NCBI RefSeq assembly: GCF_023898315.1
Contig: NC_064614.1
Span: forward strand, 114,235,501-114,299,500
DNA from: Schistocerca nitens
Lineage: Eukaryota; Arthropoda; Insecta; Orthoptera; Acrididae
Direction of reading: 5' to 3'
DNA length: 64,000 nt
Notes under the pieces: generated by a model
What the model was told of the DNA's origin: nothing
What the model saw: only the letters and a program-made list of their open reading frames with translations
Databases searched by the model: none
Translations under genes and position numbers: made by a program
In this document: positions 54,594 through 64,000 of the stretch, in pieces
Numbering within the stretch: the stretch's first letter is position 1
Layout: the number at the start of each line of letters is the position of its first letter

Positions 54594-55161
54594 TTGAGCT
54601 CTGGGAGTGAGAGAAATGGAATAGATAGGCCTCAAGGAAAATGATGCGGAATGTAGAGTGCGCTCTCAGACACGAAAAACTGTCAGGATAAACATTGAAA
54701 GGATCCCAAAAGTGGACACAGGACGGAGTAGCAAGGTATTTTTCTGGATTAAGGAACTGAGGAATGCGGTAGTTATTAGTATCAGAATAAGGAAGGAGAA
54801 ACTGAGTAGGAAGAGCAAGCGCTGAGAATACATGTATGCGGCGATAAAGTATCAGCATCAGTCCAAAGTAGTTCACAGGGATGCTAGTCACTTTTGGGAC
54901 TTCATCCCTAAGCCAAATAAATATCCTCGTTGCTGCTGTGGTGGGGACAAGAACGTTGAATCTTTGAATGCTGATATTGCAGACTGTGACTGATCTTTAC
55001 AGACTTAGATTTTCATGGCGACTGTATAGACAGGGCGGGCACAAACGTTCACCCTCATCGGTACTGTAGTGTGGGACAAGGACGCCACAAATGTTGATCT
55101 TTGTTACCATTGTAGTGTGGCTCAAGGAGGGAACAAACTGTTTAGGGTGAACATGAAAGAG
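54594..55161. other. no gene recognised
   Basis: Non-coding. Lies between the two direct repeats of 52255 and 55405 and could be interior of the same old element. Confidence 0.4.
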
Positions 55162-55172
55162 CAACAGTAGTC

Positions 55173-55373
55173 AAAAATGGTTCAAATGGCTGTGAGCACT
55201 ATGGGACTCAACTTCTGAGGTCATTAGTCCCCTAGAACTTAGAACTAGTTAAACCTAACTAACCTAAGGAAATCACAAACATCCATGCCCGAGGCAGGAT
55301 TCGAACCTGCGACCGTAGCGGTCTTGCGGTTCCAGACTGCAGCGCCTTTAACCGCACGGCCACTTCGGCCGGC
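55173..55373 (-). repeat. SINE-A, 11-bp TSD
   Basis: Complete minus-strand copy. TSD CAACAGTAGTC at 55162-55172 and 55374-55384. Confidence 0.95.
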
Positions 55374-55404
55374 CAACAGTAGTCCTCATCGCCATTCTAC
55401 TGTT

Positions 55405-56143
55405 CATGGCTGAGGGGAAGAACACACTACGATTGACATTCCCAGGTAGTCAAGAGCAATGGAACTTAATTGCATCTAACAAACAAAATATAAGAACAGT
55501 TTCTTGGAAACAGAGTCGGCACTACTCAGTTCAGTCTGATGGTTCATCACAGAAACTCTTGGTTGTCCTAGCAGGCAATCACAAACATGGCACTGGGATG
55601 TCCTTGCTGGTAGTTAAGGGCATTGGCAATCACCAACATGGCACTCGTATGTCCTTGCTGGTAGTTAAGGGCATTGCATAGGGGTTCGTCCGTGGGCGAA
55701 ATCCATGGTGATAGCGTCCCACGAGGCAATTAGCTCAGAGACAAGTCAGAGACAAAGTTCTGCGAAGTAGTGAGCTATAGTGGACTCCGATGGTGGGACA
55801 CTAAAGTGCGGGTATCGCAGAGCCTCGAACGTGGAGTGTGTTTGTCAACTGAGGAAATGCTAAGCATGATCGCCATAAAGCCCAGTGTCCGAACTGACTG
55901 CAGAGCTGTTGGAAAACGACTTAAATACTCATAGAGTAGTGAGATACCGATGGAGAGGCACATGAATCATGGAAGTGAAATAGTGCCACAAATGCAGTGC
56001 TGTTTACAGAGATGCTCCTGCCTCTGGTGGCGAAGTTGGCATCACATGGCAGCTGTTCGAGGCTCAGCTGTAGACAACACGACGTATTTGTGCATTACTA
56101 CAGATCGTTTTCGTCTGAGCTCCAGAGGAAGTGTTGTCTGGGG
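55405..56143 (+). repeat. diverged direct repeat, copy 2 (possible LTR)
   Basis: Counterpart of 52255-53035. It contains its own near-tandem duplication at about 55560-55678 (GGCACTGGGATGTCCTTGCT / GGCACTCGTATGTCCTTGCT). Confidence 0.5.
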
Positions 56144-56229
56144 GCCAGATCTGTGGAAACCCAAGGTACACAGTTGTATGGCTGATGTGCCGCCAAAGGA
56201 CTTAGCAGTCATGCTTACACACACACACA

Positions 56230-56269
<40 letters not shown>

Positions 56270-56449
56270 TATTGCTCTCCCAATTACAACCCCATATTGT
56301 ACGAGCATGAACAATGAAATAGCCAAACAATATGTTCTGCACAGGCTAGCTTGTTCTCATAGTGCCAGATCTGTGGAAACCCAAGGTACACAGTTGTATG
56401 GCTGATGTGCCGCCAAAGGACTTAGCAGTCATGCTTACACACACACACA

Positions 56450-56502
<53 letters not shown>

Positions 56503-56593
56503 TGCTCTCCCAATTACAACCCCATATTGTACGAGCATGAACAATGAAATAGCCAAACAATATGTTCTGCACAGGCTAGCTTGTTCTCATAGT
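56144..56593. repeat. recent tandem duplication of a 220-bp unit around an (AC)n tract
   Basis: 56144-56363 and 56364-56593 are almost identical, from GCCAGATCTGTGGAAACCCA to TTGTTCTCATAGT. The only clear difference is a longer AC tract in the second unit (230 bp). Confidence 0.95.
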
Positions 56594-57019
56594 TCGATAT
56601 CTGAATTGTGCACAAGAGTTTGTCTTTGCACCAAAAGTTAAATGACAGTACAAAACACACATGACTCAGTTATTGGCACTATTGGTGTGACCTGCCTGAC
56701 TCTGATTCAATCTTTGCACCCACTGAGTGCAAGGTACAATGGACCCTCAAATTAAGTACCTGGATGTTATTTCCATGTCAAAATTGTTAGTATTGTCTAT
56801 CAAAATATATAATGATTTATTCTATAACAGTTCAAAACACATGTGGCTCACTTTTTGGCGTTACTGATCTAACTTATAAGTTAAGGCACACATGGTGCCA
56901 AAACCCAACTGCTGCATGGCATAATTCACCTTCATATTATGTGCCACAATGTTATTTTCCCATCTAAATTGTCTGTATTATCTGTCAAAACTCCTCTTAG
57001 TTCGACTAAAGCAGACACA
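56594..57019. other. no gene recognised
   Basis: Contains two diverged blocks with CAAAACACA(C/T)(A/G)TG followed by a CA(C/G)TTATTGGC/TTTTTGGCG sequence (about 56653 and 56833). Probably an older, longer-period repeat. Confidence 0.35.
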
Positions 57020-57965
57020 CCATGTGTCAACATCCAGTGACCTGGATGCAGCATGTGTGGTGGTTGGAGCTTCCCTCCATGAATGGGAAAATGCAGCATC
57101 GCTGGACACAGTGCTCGTATCCCCCTGTATAACACTTGCATTGAAAGTCTAATGATCAGGGCGCAGTGTATATAGTGATCAGAGCCTGCTTGCCTGATTC
57201 TGAGACCCACACAACGCCAGAAACAGTGCTTGTACCACCCTGTACAGCACTTGCATCCAGAGTCTGATGACCAGGACACAGCATATTTGATGATCAGGGC
57301 CTGCCTGCTTGATACTGGAACCCGCACAACACCAGACACATGCCTATGTAAACTGTATACAGAACTTGCATCCAGAGTATGATGATCAAGGTACAGTATA
57401 TGTGGTGATTATAGCCGGCATCCCTGATGCTGGAACCGGCACAACACCAGTCACAGTGCTCATGTCCACCCTGTACAGCACTCACATCAAAGTCTGATGT
57501 TCAGGGCACAGTGTATGTGGTGATGAGAGACTGCCTCCCTGATACTGGAACCCACACAACGCCAGGCACAGTGCTTGTACCACCATACACAGCACTCGCA
57601 TCCAAAGTCTGATGACCATGGCACAGCATATGTGACGGTCAGAGGCTGCTTCCTTGATACTGGAACCCGCACAATGCCAAACACAGTGCTTATGTCCACC
57701 CCATACAGCACTTGCCTCCAGAGTCGATGGTCAGAGTACAGCATATCTGATGATCGTAGCCCACATTTCCGGTACTGTAACTGTCACAACACCAGACAAA
57801 GTGCTTGTGTGCACCCTGCCCACGGCACTTGCGTCCAGAGTCTGATGTTCAGGGCATAGCATATGTGCTGACCATAACCTGCCTCCCTGATACTGGAGCC
57901 TACACAACACTGGACACAGTGCCTATGTCCACCCTGCACCGCACTCGCATCCATATTCCAATGAT
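57020..57965. repeat. minisatellite, about 115-bp unit, seven to eight copies
   Basis: The landmark CTTGCA/CTCGCA recurs at 57135, 57250, 57365, 57481, 57595, 57711, 57828 and 57944, a spacing of 114-117 bp. Each unit contains ACAGTGCTTGT, AGCACTTGCATCCA, GAGTCTGATG, CAGCATATGTG and TGATACTGGAACC. Units differ by several substitutions, so the array is not new. Open frames on both strands across it are a by-product of the period. Confidence 0.95.
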
Positions 57966-57974
57966 CAGGTGGGT

Positions 57975-58070
57975 GGTGGTGGTGGTGGTAAGTTCCTACA
58001 GGACAAAACTGCTGAGGTCATCGGTCCCTCGGCTGACAGCTACTTAATCTAACTTAAAGTAACTTGTGTC
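57975..58070 (-). repeat. SINE-D tail, truncated
   Basis: CTGCTGAGGTCATCGGTCCC followed by CTACTTAATCTAACTTAAAG parallels the SINE-A tail (CTGAGGTCATCAGTCCCC, CTACTTAAACCTAACTAACC) but is distinct. The tRNA-like head is missing. Confidence 0.6.
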
Positions 58071-58074
58071 CAGT

Positions 58075-58635
58075 TATCAACAGTCGAATGTCGGTGTTAA
58101 CAGTCCAGGCGAGGCTTTTTTGCTTTGTGTCGTGCAGTCATCAGTGGAATAGGAGTGGTCCTTCGGTTCCGAAAGCCCATGTCGATGGTGTTTCGTTGAA
58201 TGGGTTGCACGCTGACACTTATTGATGGCCCAGCAATGAAATCTGCAGCAATTTGTGGAAGGGTTGCACTTCTGTCACGTTGAATGATTCTCTTCAGTCG
58301 TCGTTGGTCCCGTTCTTGCAGGATCTTCTTCCGGCCGCAGCGATGTCAGAGATTTGATGTTTTACCGGATTCATGATATTCACGGTACACTCGTGAAATA
58401 GACGTGCTGGAAAATCCCAATTTCATTGCTACCTCGGAGATACTGTGTCCCATCGCTATAACACCACATTCAGACTCACTTAAATCTCGATAATCTGTCA
58501 TTGTAGCAGCAGTAACCGATCTAACAACTGCGCCAGGTACTTGCTGTCTTATTTAGGCAGCGCCATATTCTGCCTGTTTACATTTCTTTGTATTTGAATA
58601 CGCATACCTGTATCAGTTTCTTTGGAGATTCAGTG
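58075..58635 (-). mobile_element. Tc1-like family 2, 5' part
   Basis: The minus strand encodes MTDYRDLSESECGVI, MGHSISEVAMKLGFSSTSIS, RVYREYHESGKTSNL, then the region up to RRTTPIPLM. It matches the copy at 42761-44142. The terminal repeat reads TACACTGAATCTCC. The catalytic domain is absent. Confidence 0.9.
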
Positions 58636-58829
58636 TATATTGAGTGATATACTTAATTGTTCAGTACAGTGGATAAGCATACTACAATTGCAGGAAAATG
58701 CCCACAATATGAAGTGGTATGCACGGAGTGAAGACCTTTCGGTCGTCTCTAACTTAATTACAGCTTATATTAAGGAGTCAACTAAAAGAGAACAGTTAGC
58801 TACTATTTCCAGCCACAATCTAAAGGCTT
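58636..58829. other. no gene recognised
   Basis: Short gap with an 87-codon frame from 58622 that has no motif. Confidence 0.4.
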
Positions 58830-59255
58830 ACGTTTACACAAAAGTCAGCCTTTGCGATCCAGAACGCTTCAGTTGCGACGTCTGAGCCTTACTTTCAACG
58901 TCATACTCATAAATCCATGTTTCAACACCGTTTATGACCAATTTCAATAGTTCTGCGTAGTTGTTGTCTTCATCTGGCGACTTCTGAGCAACTTGCATTC
59001 GCCGACGTTTTTGATTAAAACTGAAGGGATTTTTAACCCGAAACATCTGAAACAATAGCATAACACGAACCAGTCGATATGCCAACACCGGCAGCTACTT
59101 CTCTGACTGTAATTTGGCGACTCTTCGTAGTCATTTCTTTAACTTTTTCCATGTTTTCATTGGCTGATGTGCTGGGGCGTCCAGGGCGCTCGTCATCTTC
59201 AAAAATCTTATACCGCTACCGCTTGTAAACCCTTGTTTCGCTGATAGCAGACTCA
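58830..59255 (-). pseudogene. mariner transposase fragment, unrelated subfamily
   Basis: The minus strand gives DDERPGRPSTSANENMEKVK (linker), SRQITVREVAAGVGISTGSC (helix-turn-helix) and LVINGVETWIYEYDVESKAQ. The last corresponds to the VITGDESW block, with the first catalytic Asp replaced by Val. Several stops; no termini found. Confidence 0.82.
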
Positions 59256-59267
59256 CTAAAAGAAATA

Positions 59268-60579
59268 CGGGGTGTTCAAAAAGTCTCAACGCAGTGCCGT
59301 ATGATTGTTAGCCGCGCATGCCTTATAATTGTTCGCCTGCCTGGGTTACTTCCCTTCAAGTGGACTCTCCCAACATTCAACTGTTCCGTTTATCTCAGCC
59401 AGCGTCAGTAGTATCGTTGGTGTGTGTCGTTACGTGTTGGTGTGAACGTTTAAGTTTAGTTCTTTTGTTCGTTTGTTCTGTTTTTGTGACTGTTAAAATG
59501 CTAACCATTGAAGAACATGTGTTTTTAGTCGAACAAGTGTTCAAAGCTGGCGGCAAATACACAGTTTCAGTTCGTCAAATATTTATTTCAGTTTTCCCGG
59601 AGACAACACTCCTACATCGCGATACTGTGCGAGATTTGATTAACAAATTTCGAAGTACGGGTTCAGTGACAGATACACCGAGAAGTGATCGTCCTAGCGT
59701 TCTGTCTGCGGATAAACTACTCGATATTTCCGATAAAATGTCCATGAGTCAGAACAAGTCAGTAAGAAAACTCGCCCAGGAAATCGATGTTAGTGTCTGA
59801 ACGGCCCGCACAGCTGTAAGGAAAGGATTAGAACTTTTCCCATACAAAGTGACAGTCGTGCAAGAATTGAAAAATTATGATCATGAGACTGCATTATTGT
59901 CAATGGTTCAAAAATTTCGTTCAACAAACTGGAACGGATATTCTTAATGAAACGTTTTTCACTGTTGAGGCGTGGTTTCATTTATCTGGGTACATGAACT
60001 CACAAAATTCTCGTATATGGAGTACTGCAAATCCACTGTGTATTCACGAGGAACCACTTCATTCTGTGAAAATAGGAGTTTGGATTGCTCTTTCTAGACG
60101 TCGGATTGTGGGTCCCACATTTTTCAACGAAACAATAAACGCACAACGATACTGCAGTGATATTCTGTACCCACTCATAAAAGAACTTGTGTGAAGTGAA
60201 ATACTGAACGGTTATTTTCAACAAGATGGTGCAACCGCGCATATAAGTCACGTATCAATGTCACTGCTTGCTGATCTTTTTGGTGATAGCGTAATTTTAC
60301 AGGGCCTTTGGCCTCCACGATCGCCTGATCTAACACCACCCGACTTTTTTCTTCTGAAGTGCAGCGAAAGCAACTGTCTATAAAAACCGTCCAAAATCCA
60401 TTGATGAATTGAAAACTGCAATATCTACTTTCATTGCTGGTACAGCTTGTGTTTGGAAACATGATTAGACGAATTGAACTTGTATTTCACTGAGTTTCAT
60501 TTCGGTATATTCACTGCGGCGTACGGTACGCGCGGCTAACAATCATACGGCACTGAGGAGAGACTTTTTGAACACCCCG
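59268..60579 (+). mobile_element. mariner-like transposon with long, well-preserved termini
   Basis: Inverted ends over at least 50 bp (CGGGGTGTTCAAAAAGTCTC, CAGTGCCGTATGATTGTTAG) flanked by TA. Coding starts at 59497 (MLTIEEHVFLVEQVFKAGGK) and runs 100 codons to a stop, then shifts frame. Later blocks are FFTVEAWFHLSGYMNSQNSR (first catalytic Asp replaced by Val, TDEAW to TVEAW), GYFQQDGATAH (second Asp) and PRSPDLTPPDFF (third Asp). Good termini but a dead gene: mobilisation in trans is conceivable. Confidence 0.9.
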
Positions 60580-61207
60580 TATTCACCGTATTTAACATTT
60601 GTAAAACTTTAATGTCTTTATTTCGTTCATATATCAAAATTTAATTAAGATTATTAGATCCATCTTTATACAAAATAAATAATTGTCGACGCTATCAAAA
60701 CGCATGTAACCTTCTTGACAGCTGACAGATGAAACATACGATATGGCTAATATTGTGCACATACTTTTCAGAATGATTACCAAACATAATGTCGAAGAAT
60801 TCGTATGAATCGGACAATTACAGCACCCTAAATTACGAATTTTCCGTTAATTTTTGGACTCTCCTCTTATGGTAAGAACTCTTGTGTTTGAATACAGCTC
60901 TTGAAAGAAAACTCCTACTTCTCAGCGGAAACAAAACGAAAAATAAATAAATAAATAAATAAATAAAATAAATAAATAAATAAATAAAGCTGAGCGTTAA
61001 GTTCTACAGAATATCGAAATATATCGGTCGGTATAGGAGCAGATAATAGGCGAACCTGCATTTAGATGAAAAAGCATCCTGTTCCATACTTGCAGTAGAT
61101 ATACGAATCCTTATTTATGACATCGTTCGTACGTTACTGTAATTTACTCTACAACGTTGTGTTTCAGACGAAAATCGTCTTCTGCCCTCCGTATAATGTT
61201 CACTAAT
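60580..61207. repeat. AT-rich gap with an (AAAT)n tract at 60938-60988
   Basis: About 12 AAAT units with one irregularity. No gene otherwise. Confidence 0.8.
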
Positions 61208-62664
61208 TCGTGGTGTCCAAAATTACAGCAACGAACGAAAATTTTGCAAGGTTACATTTATTTTGCCACAAAACAGTATAAACAGGTGGTAGTAAAGTAA
61301 AAGCAATGTAAACAATTCAGATCTTAAACAACTACTACAAGCATAACAGTAGACATAAATGTTCTTTTTCCCAACCTAACGGATTTGCACACACATTCTG
61401 ACAATTGGTTAATGTGTTCAGTATGCGGTGTGACAACCTCTGGCAGCAATACAGGCCTAACAACGGGGAGGCATGCTGTGAACGATGTCATCAATTTTAT
61501 ATTGAGGCAGTAGCCCATTCTTCCTGCAGAGCTGCTTCCAAGTCTTGGAGAGTGATTGGTGGATGCTGATGTGATGCAATCCGTCTGCCTAAGCGCATCC
61601 CAGACGTGCTCATGGGATTCAGATCGGGGAAGCGAGGAAGCTACTCTATGCATCAATATCTTCCGTCTGCAAGAAAACACCAACCATCTGTGCTATACGA
61701 GATCGATCATTATCGTCGATCAGTACGAAGTCTGGTCCCACGGCACTTCGCAACAGCAGCACATGAGGTCCCGAAATCTCGTCACGTTATCTGACAACAG
61801 TTACATCTTGCGATTCACCCGTACAGTTTGATGAAGAGGTGTTCGAGTGGTCAACGTAATTCCTGCTCACATCATTAGGGATTCTCCCCAATATCGGTCT
61901 CTTTCCAAAATGTTTAGGTCCCAAGATCGTGTTCCACGTTTCCTCCAGATGCGAATCCGCCGAGAATCACTCTCAAGATCAAATCGGGACTCATCAGTGA
62001 AAAGAATATTGGCCCATTGTTCGACTGTGCAGTTTTCACGTTGACAACTCCACTCTAGACGTTCTTTTCTGTGAAGAGGCGTCAGAGGTACAAGTTCAGC
62101 AGGTCTCCGACAAAAAACGCCACTCTGCTCCGTACACCATTTGTCTGGATACAACACCTCCAGTGAATGCCAGGTCAGATGCCAGTTGCCGTGTAGCACT
62201 AAGGCGGCACCGTCGTGTGCGTATAGCCAAATAACGGTCCCCTCTTTCTGATTTCACTCGTGGTCGGCCCTGCCCTCGTCTTCGGGAAACACTTTCGGTC
62301 TCCATAAACTATCGTCACATCCGAAAAGGAAGAGAACGAGTCACACAAAGCCATTGGGCCACATCAGTTTGCAACTGTCCTGCTTCTATTCTTCCTAAGG
62401 CCCTTCACCGTAGAGTGTCTGGCAAGCGTTTTCTCTGTGCCATACTAGACCGTCAGTGACTGTATACACAGCGATTGTGGCTGTGGGACTACCCGGCAAA
62501 CACTAGCCCATTTGATAGGTGCCATGACGTCATCGTTGATCGGAATACAATCTTCCGGGGAGAACACAGTCGTAAGGACATCTGCTGACAGTTTGTAAGA
62601 TTATAAAGTAATTAGATGCAAGGCGGGGAAATAGCGGTTTGTTGCTCTAATTTTGGACGCCAGT
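61208..62664 (-). mobile_element. Tc1-like transposon (family 3), second copy
   Basis: Termini GTGGTGTCCAAAATTA at the left and TAATTTTGGACGCCAGTG at the right are inverted. Minus-strand pieces: RRRGQGRPRVKSERGDRYLA near 62280, WANILFTDESRFDLESDSRR near 62020 (first Asp present) and a DDND block near 61735 (second Asp). Stops and frameshifts occur throughout. Same family as 44943-46630, opposite orientation. Confidence 0.9.
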
Positions 62665-62832
62665 GTCAACGCAGCCCGGACGTAAGTAGACACTGCGTCG
62701 TCACTGATTTAAAGCGAGCTCCACAGAAGGGCCGTTACAACGTTGTGAAACAGCCTGTAGAAGCACCTTGTGTCGTAGCTGGGTGGGTAGAGTGCGGAAT
62801 CACGTGATCGCTCACGAGTTTACCAGACTATA
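62665..62832. other. no gene recognised
   Basis: Short gap. CGTAGCTGGGTGGGTAGAGT near 62775 is vaguely tRNA-like. Confidence 0.3.
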
Positions 62833-64000
62833 CAGGGTGGTCCATTGATCGTGACCGGGCCAAATATCTCACGAAATAAGCGTCAAACGAAAAAACTACA
62901 AAGAACGAAACTTGTCTAGCTTGAAGGGGAAACCAGATGGCGCTATGGTTGGCCAGCTAGATGGCGCTGCCATAGGTCAAACGGATATCAACTGCGTCTT
63001 TTTAAATAGGAACCCCCATTTTTTATTACATATTCGTGTAGTACGTAAAGGAATATGAATGTTTTACTTCGACCACTTTTTTCGCTTTGTGATAGATGAC
63101 GCTGTAATAGTCACAAACGTATAACTACGTGGTATCACGTAACATTCCGCTAGTGCGGACGGTATTTGCTTCGTGATACATTACCCGTGTTAAAATTGAC
63201 CGTTTACCAATTGCAGAAAGGGTCGATATCCTATTGATGTATGGCTATTGTGATCAAAATGCCCAACGGGCGTGTGCTATGTATGCTGCTCGGTATCCTG
63301 GACGACATCATCCAAGTGTCCGGACCGTTCGTCGGATAGTTACGTTATTTAAGGAAACAGGAAGTGTTCAGCCACAAGTAAAACGTCAATAAATGATGAT
63401 GCCCAATAAATAATGATACATAATACATCAATAAATGATGATGCCCAAGTAGGTGTTTTAGCTGCTGTCGCGGCTAATCCGCACATCAATAGCAGACAAA
63501 CTGCGCGACAATCGGGAATCTCAAAAAAGTCGGTGTTGAGAATGCTACATCAACATCGATTGCACCCGTACCATATTTCTATGCACCAGGAATTGAATGG
63601 CGACGACTTTGAACGTCGTGTACAGTTCTGACACTGGGCACAGAAGAAATTACGCGACGATGACAGGTTTTTTGCACACGTTCTATTTAGCGACGAAGCG
63701 TCATTCACCAACAGCGGTAACGTAAACCGGCATAATATGCGCTATTGGGCAACGGAAAATCCACGATGGCTGCGACAAGTGGAACATCAGCGACCTTGGC
63801 GGGTTAATGTATGGTGCGGCATTATTGGAGGAAGGATAATTGGACCCCATTTTATCGATGGCAATCTAAATGGTGCAATGAATGCTGATTTCCTACATAA
63901 TTTTCTACCGATGTTACTACAAGATATTTTACTGCATGACAGAATGGCGATGTACTTCCAACGTGATGGATGTCTGGCACATAGCTCACGTACGGTTGAA
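62833..64000 (+). mobile_element. mariner-like transposon, cut by the window end
   Basis: Left terminus CAGGGTGGTCCATTGATCGT after TA. Coding from about 63220 gives ILLMYGYCDQNAQRACAMYA and RTVRRIVTLFKETGSVQPQV (N-terminal domain). A 42-bp tandem duplication follows (63386-63406 repeated at 63428-63448) that breaks the frame. Then come GVLAAVAANPHINSRQTARQ, SKKSVLRMLHQHRLHPYHIS, HVLFSDEASFTNSGNVNRHN (first Asp) and YFQRDGCLAHSSRT (second Asp). The third catalytic residue and right terminus lie outside the window. One stop near 63630. Confidence 0.88.

Noticed and set aside
56042-56326. Cys-Val repeat protein on the minus strand
   Set aside because: Translation of the AC microsatellite.
57294-57860. 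Several 60-95-codon frames on both strands
   Set aside because: Period-driven frames in the 115-bp minisatellite.
57020-57965. CRISPR-like array
   Set aside because: Units are contiguous and diverged with no spacer pattern, and the sequence is eukaryotic.
1-64000. Endogenous virus or bacterial-type defence system
   Set aside because: No capsid, envelope, integrase or defence-type domains were seen. The polymerases present are LINE reverse transcriptases.

Overview
The window looks like nuclear DNA of an orthopteran insect, most likely a Schistocerca-type grasshopper or locust. This is an inference. It rests on the repeat families I recognise from memory: tRNA-headed SINEs with a shared tail, RTE-type LINEs, Tc1/mariner families, a Penelope-like element and tRNA-containing foldback repeats. 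There are no operons, ribosome binding sites or bacterial features. More than half of the window can be assigned to transposable elements, many of them nested and several with intact target-site duplications (TSDs).

The only plausible host coding sequence is one minus-strand gene. Exon A (50592 to 49393, 1200 nt) encodes a 400-residue acidic, low-complexity segment with seven degenerate DDxxDFLRxD motifs. Candidate exon B (20615 to 20356) and candidate exon C (8833 to 8733) are GC-rich open stretches with splice-like borders. Their phases fit in series (A to B phase 0, B to C phase 2), so they may be consecutive exons of one gene with introns of about 29 and 11.5 kb. I do not recognise the protein.

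0-9 kb: SINEs, LINE 3' ends, a Tc1-like element broken by two SINEs, and exon C. 9-16 kb: a hairpin element and a large foldback element (arms near 790 bp) with an almost intact LINE-A in its right arm. 16-19 kb: a mariner-like element with DD41D-type spacing, interrupted by a 980-bp insertion that itself carries a SINE. 19-25 kb: an LTR-like segment, exon B, a CR1/L2-like LINE and a clean internally deleted hAT element. 25-34 kb: hairpin elements, a perfect 147-bp-arm palindrome and an inverted pair of Penelope-like 3' ends. The last two carry recognisable hammerhead-ribozyme cores. 34-47 kb: a mariner, then a nested stack (LINE relic, containing a Tc1/mariner element, containing a SINE and LINE-B) and two Tc1-like elements. 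47-52 kb: exon A and LINE relics. 52-64 kb: a diverged direct-repeat pair, a tRNA-bearing inverted element, a recent tandem duplication around an AC tract, a 115-bp minisatellite and five Tc1/mariner elements or fragments.

Labels: LINE-A is the RTE-type LINE with a (TTG)n/(CAA)n 3' end. LINE-B is its relative with a poly(A) tail. SINE-A, SINE-B, SINE-C and SINE-D have different tRNA-like heads. SINE-2 is an unrelated tRNA-derived family. Family names come from memory and visible motifs; no database search was possible.
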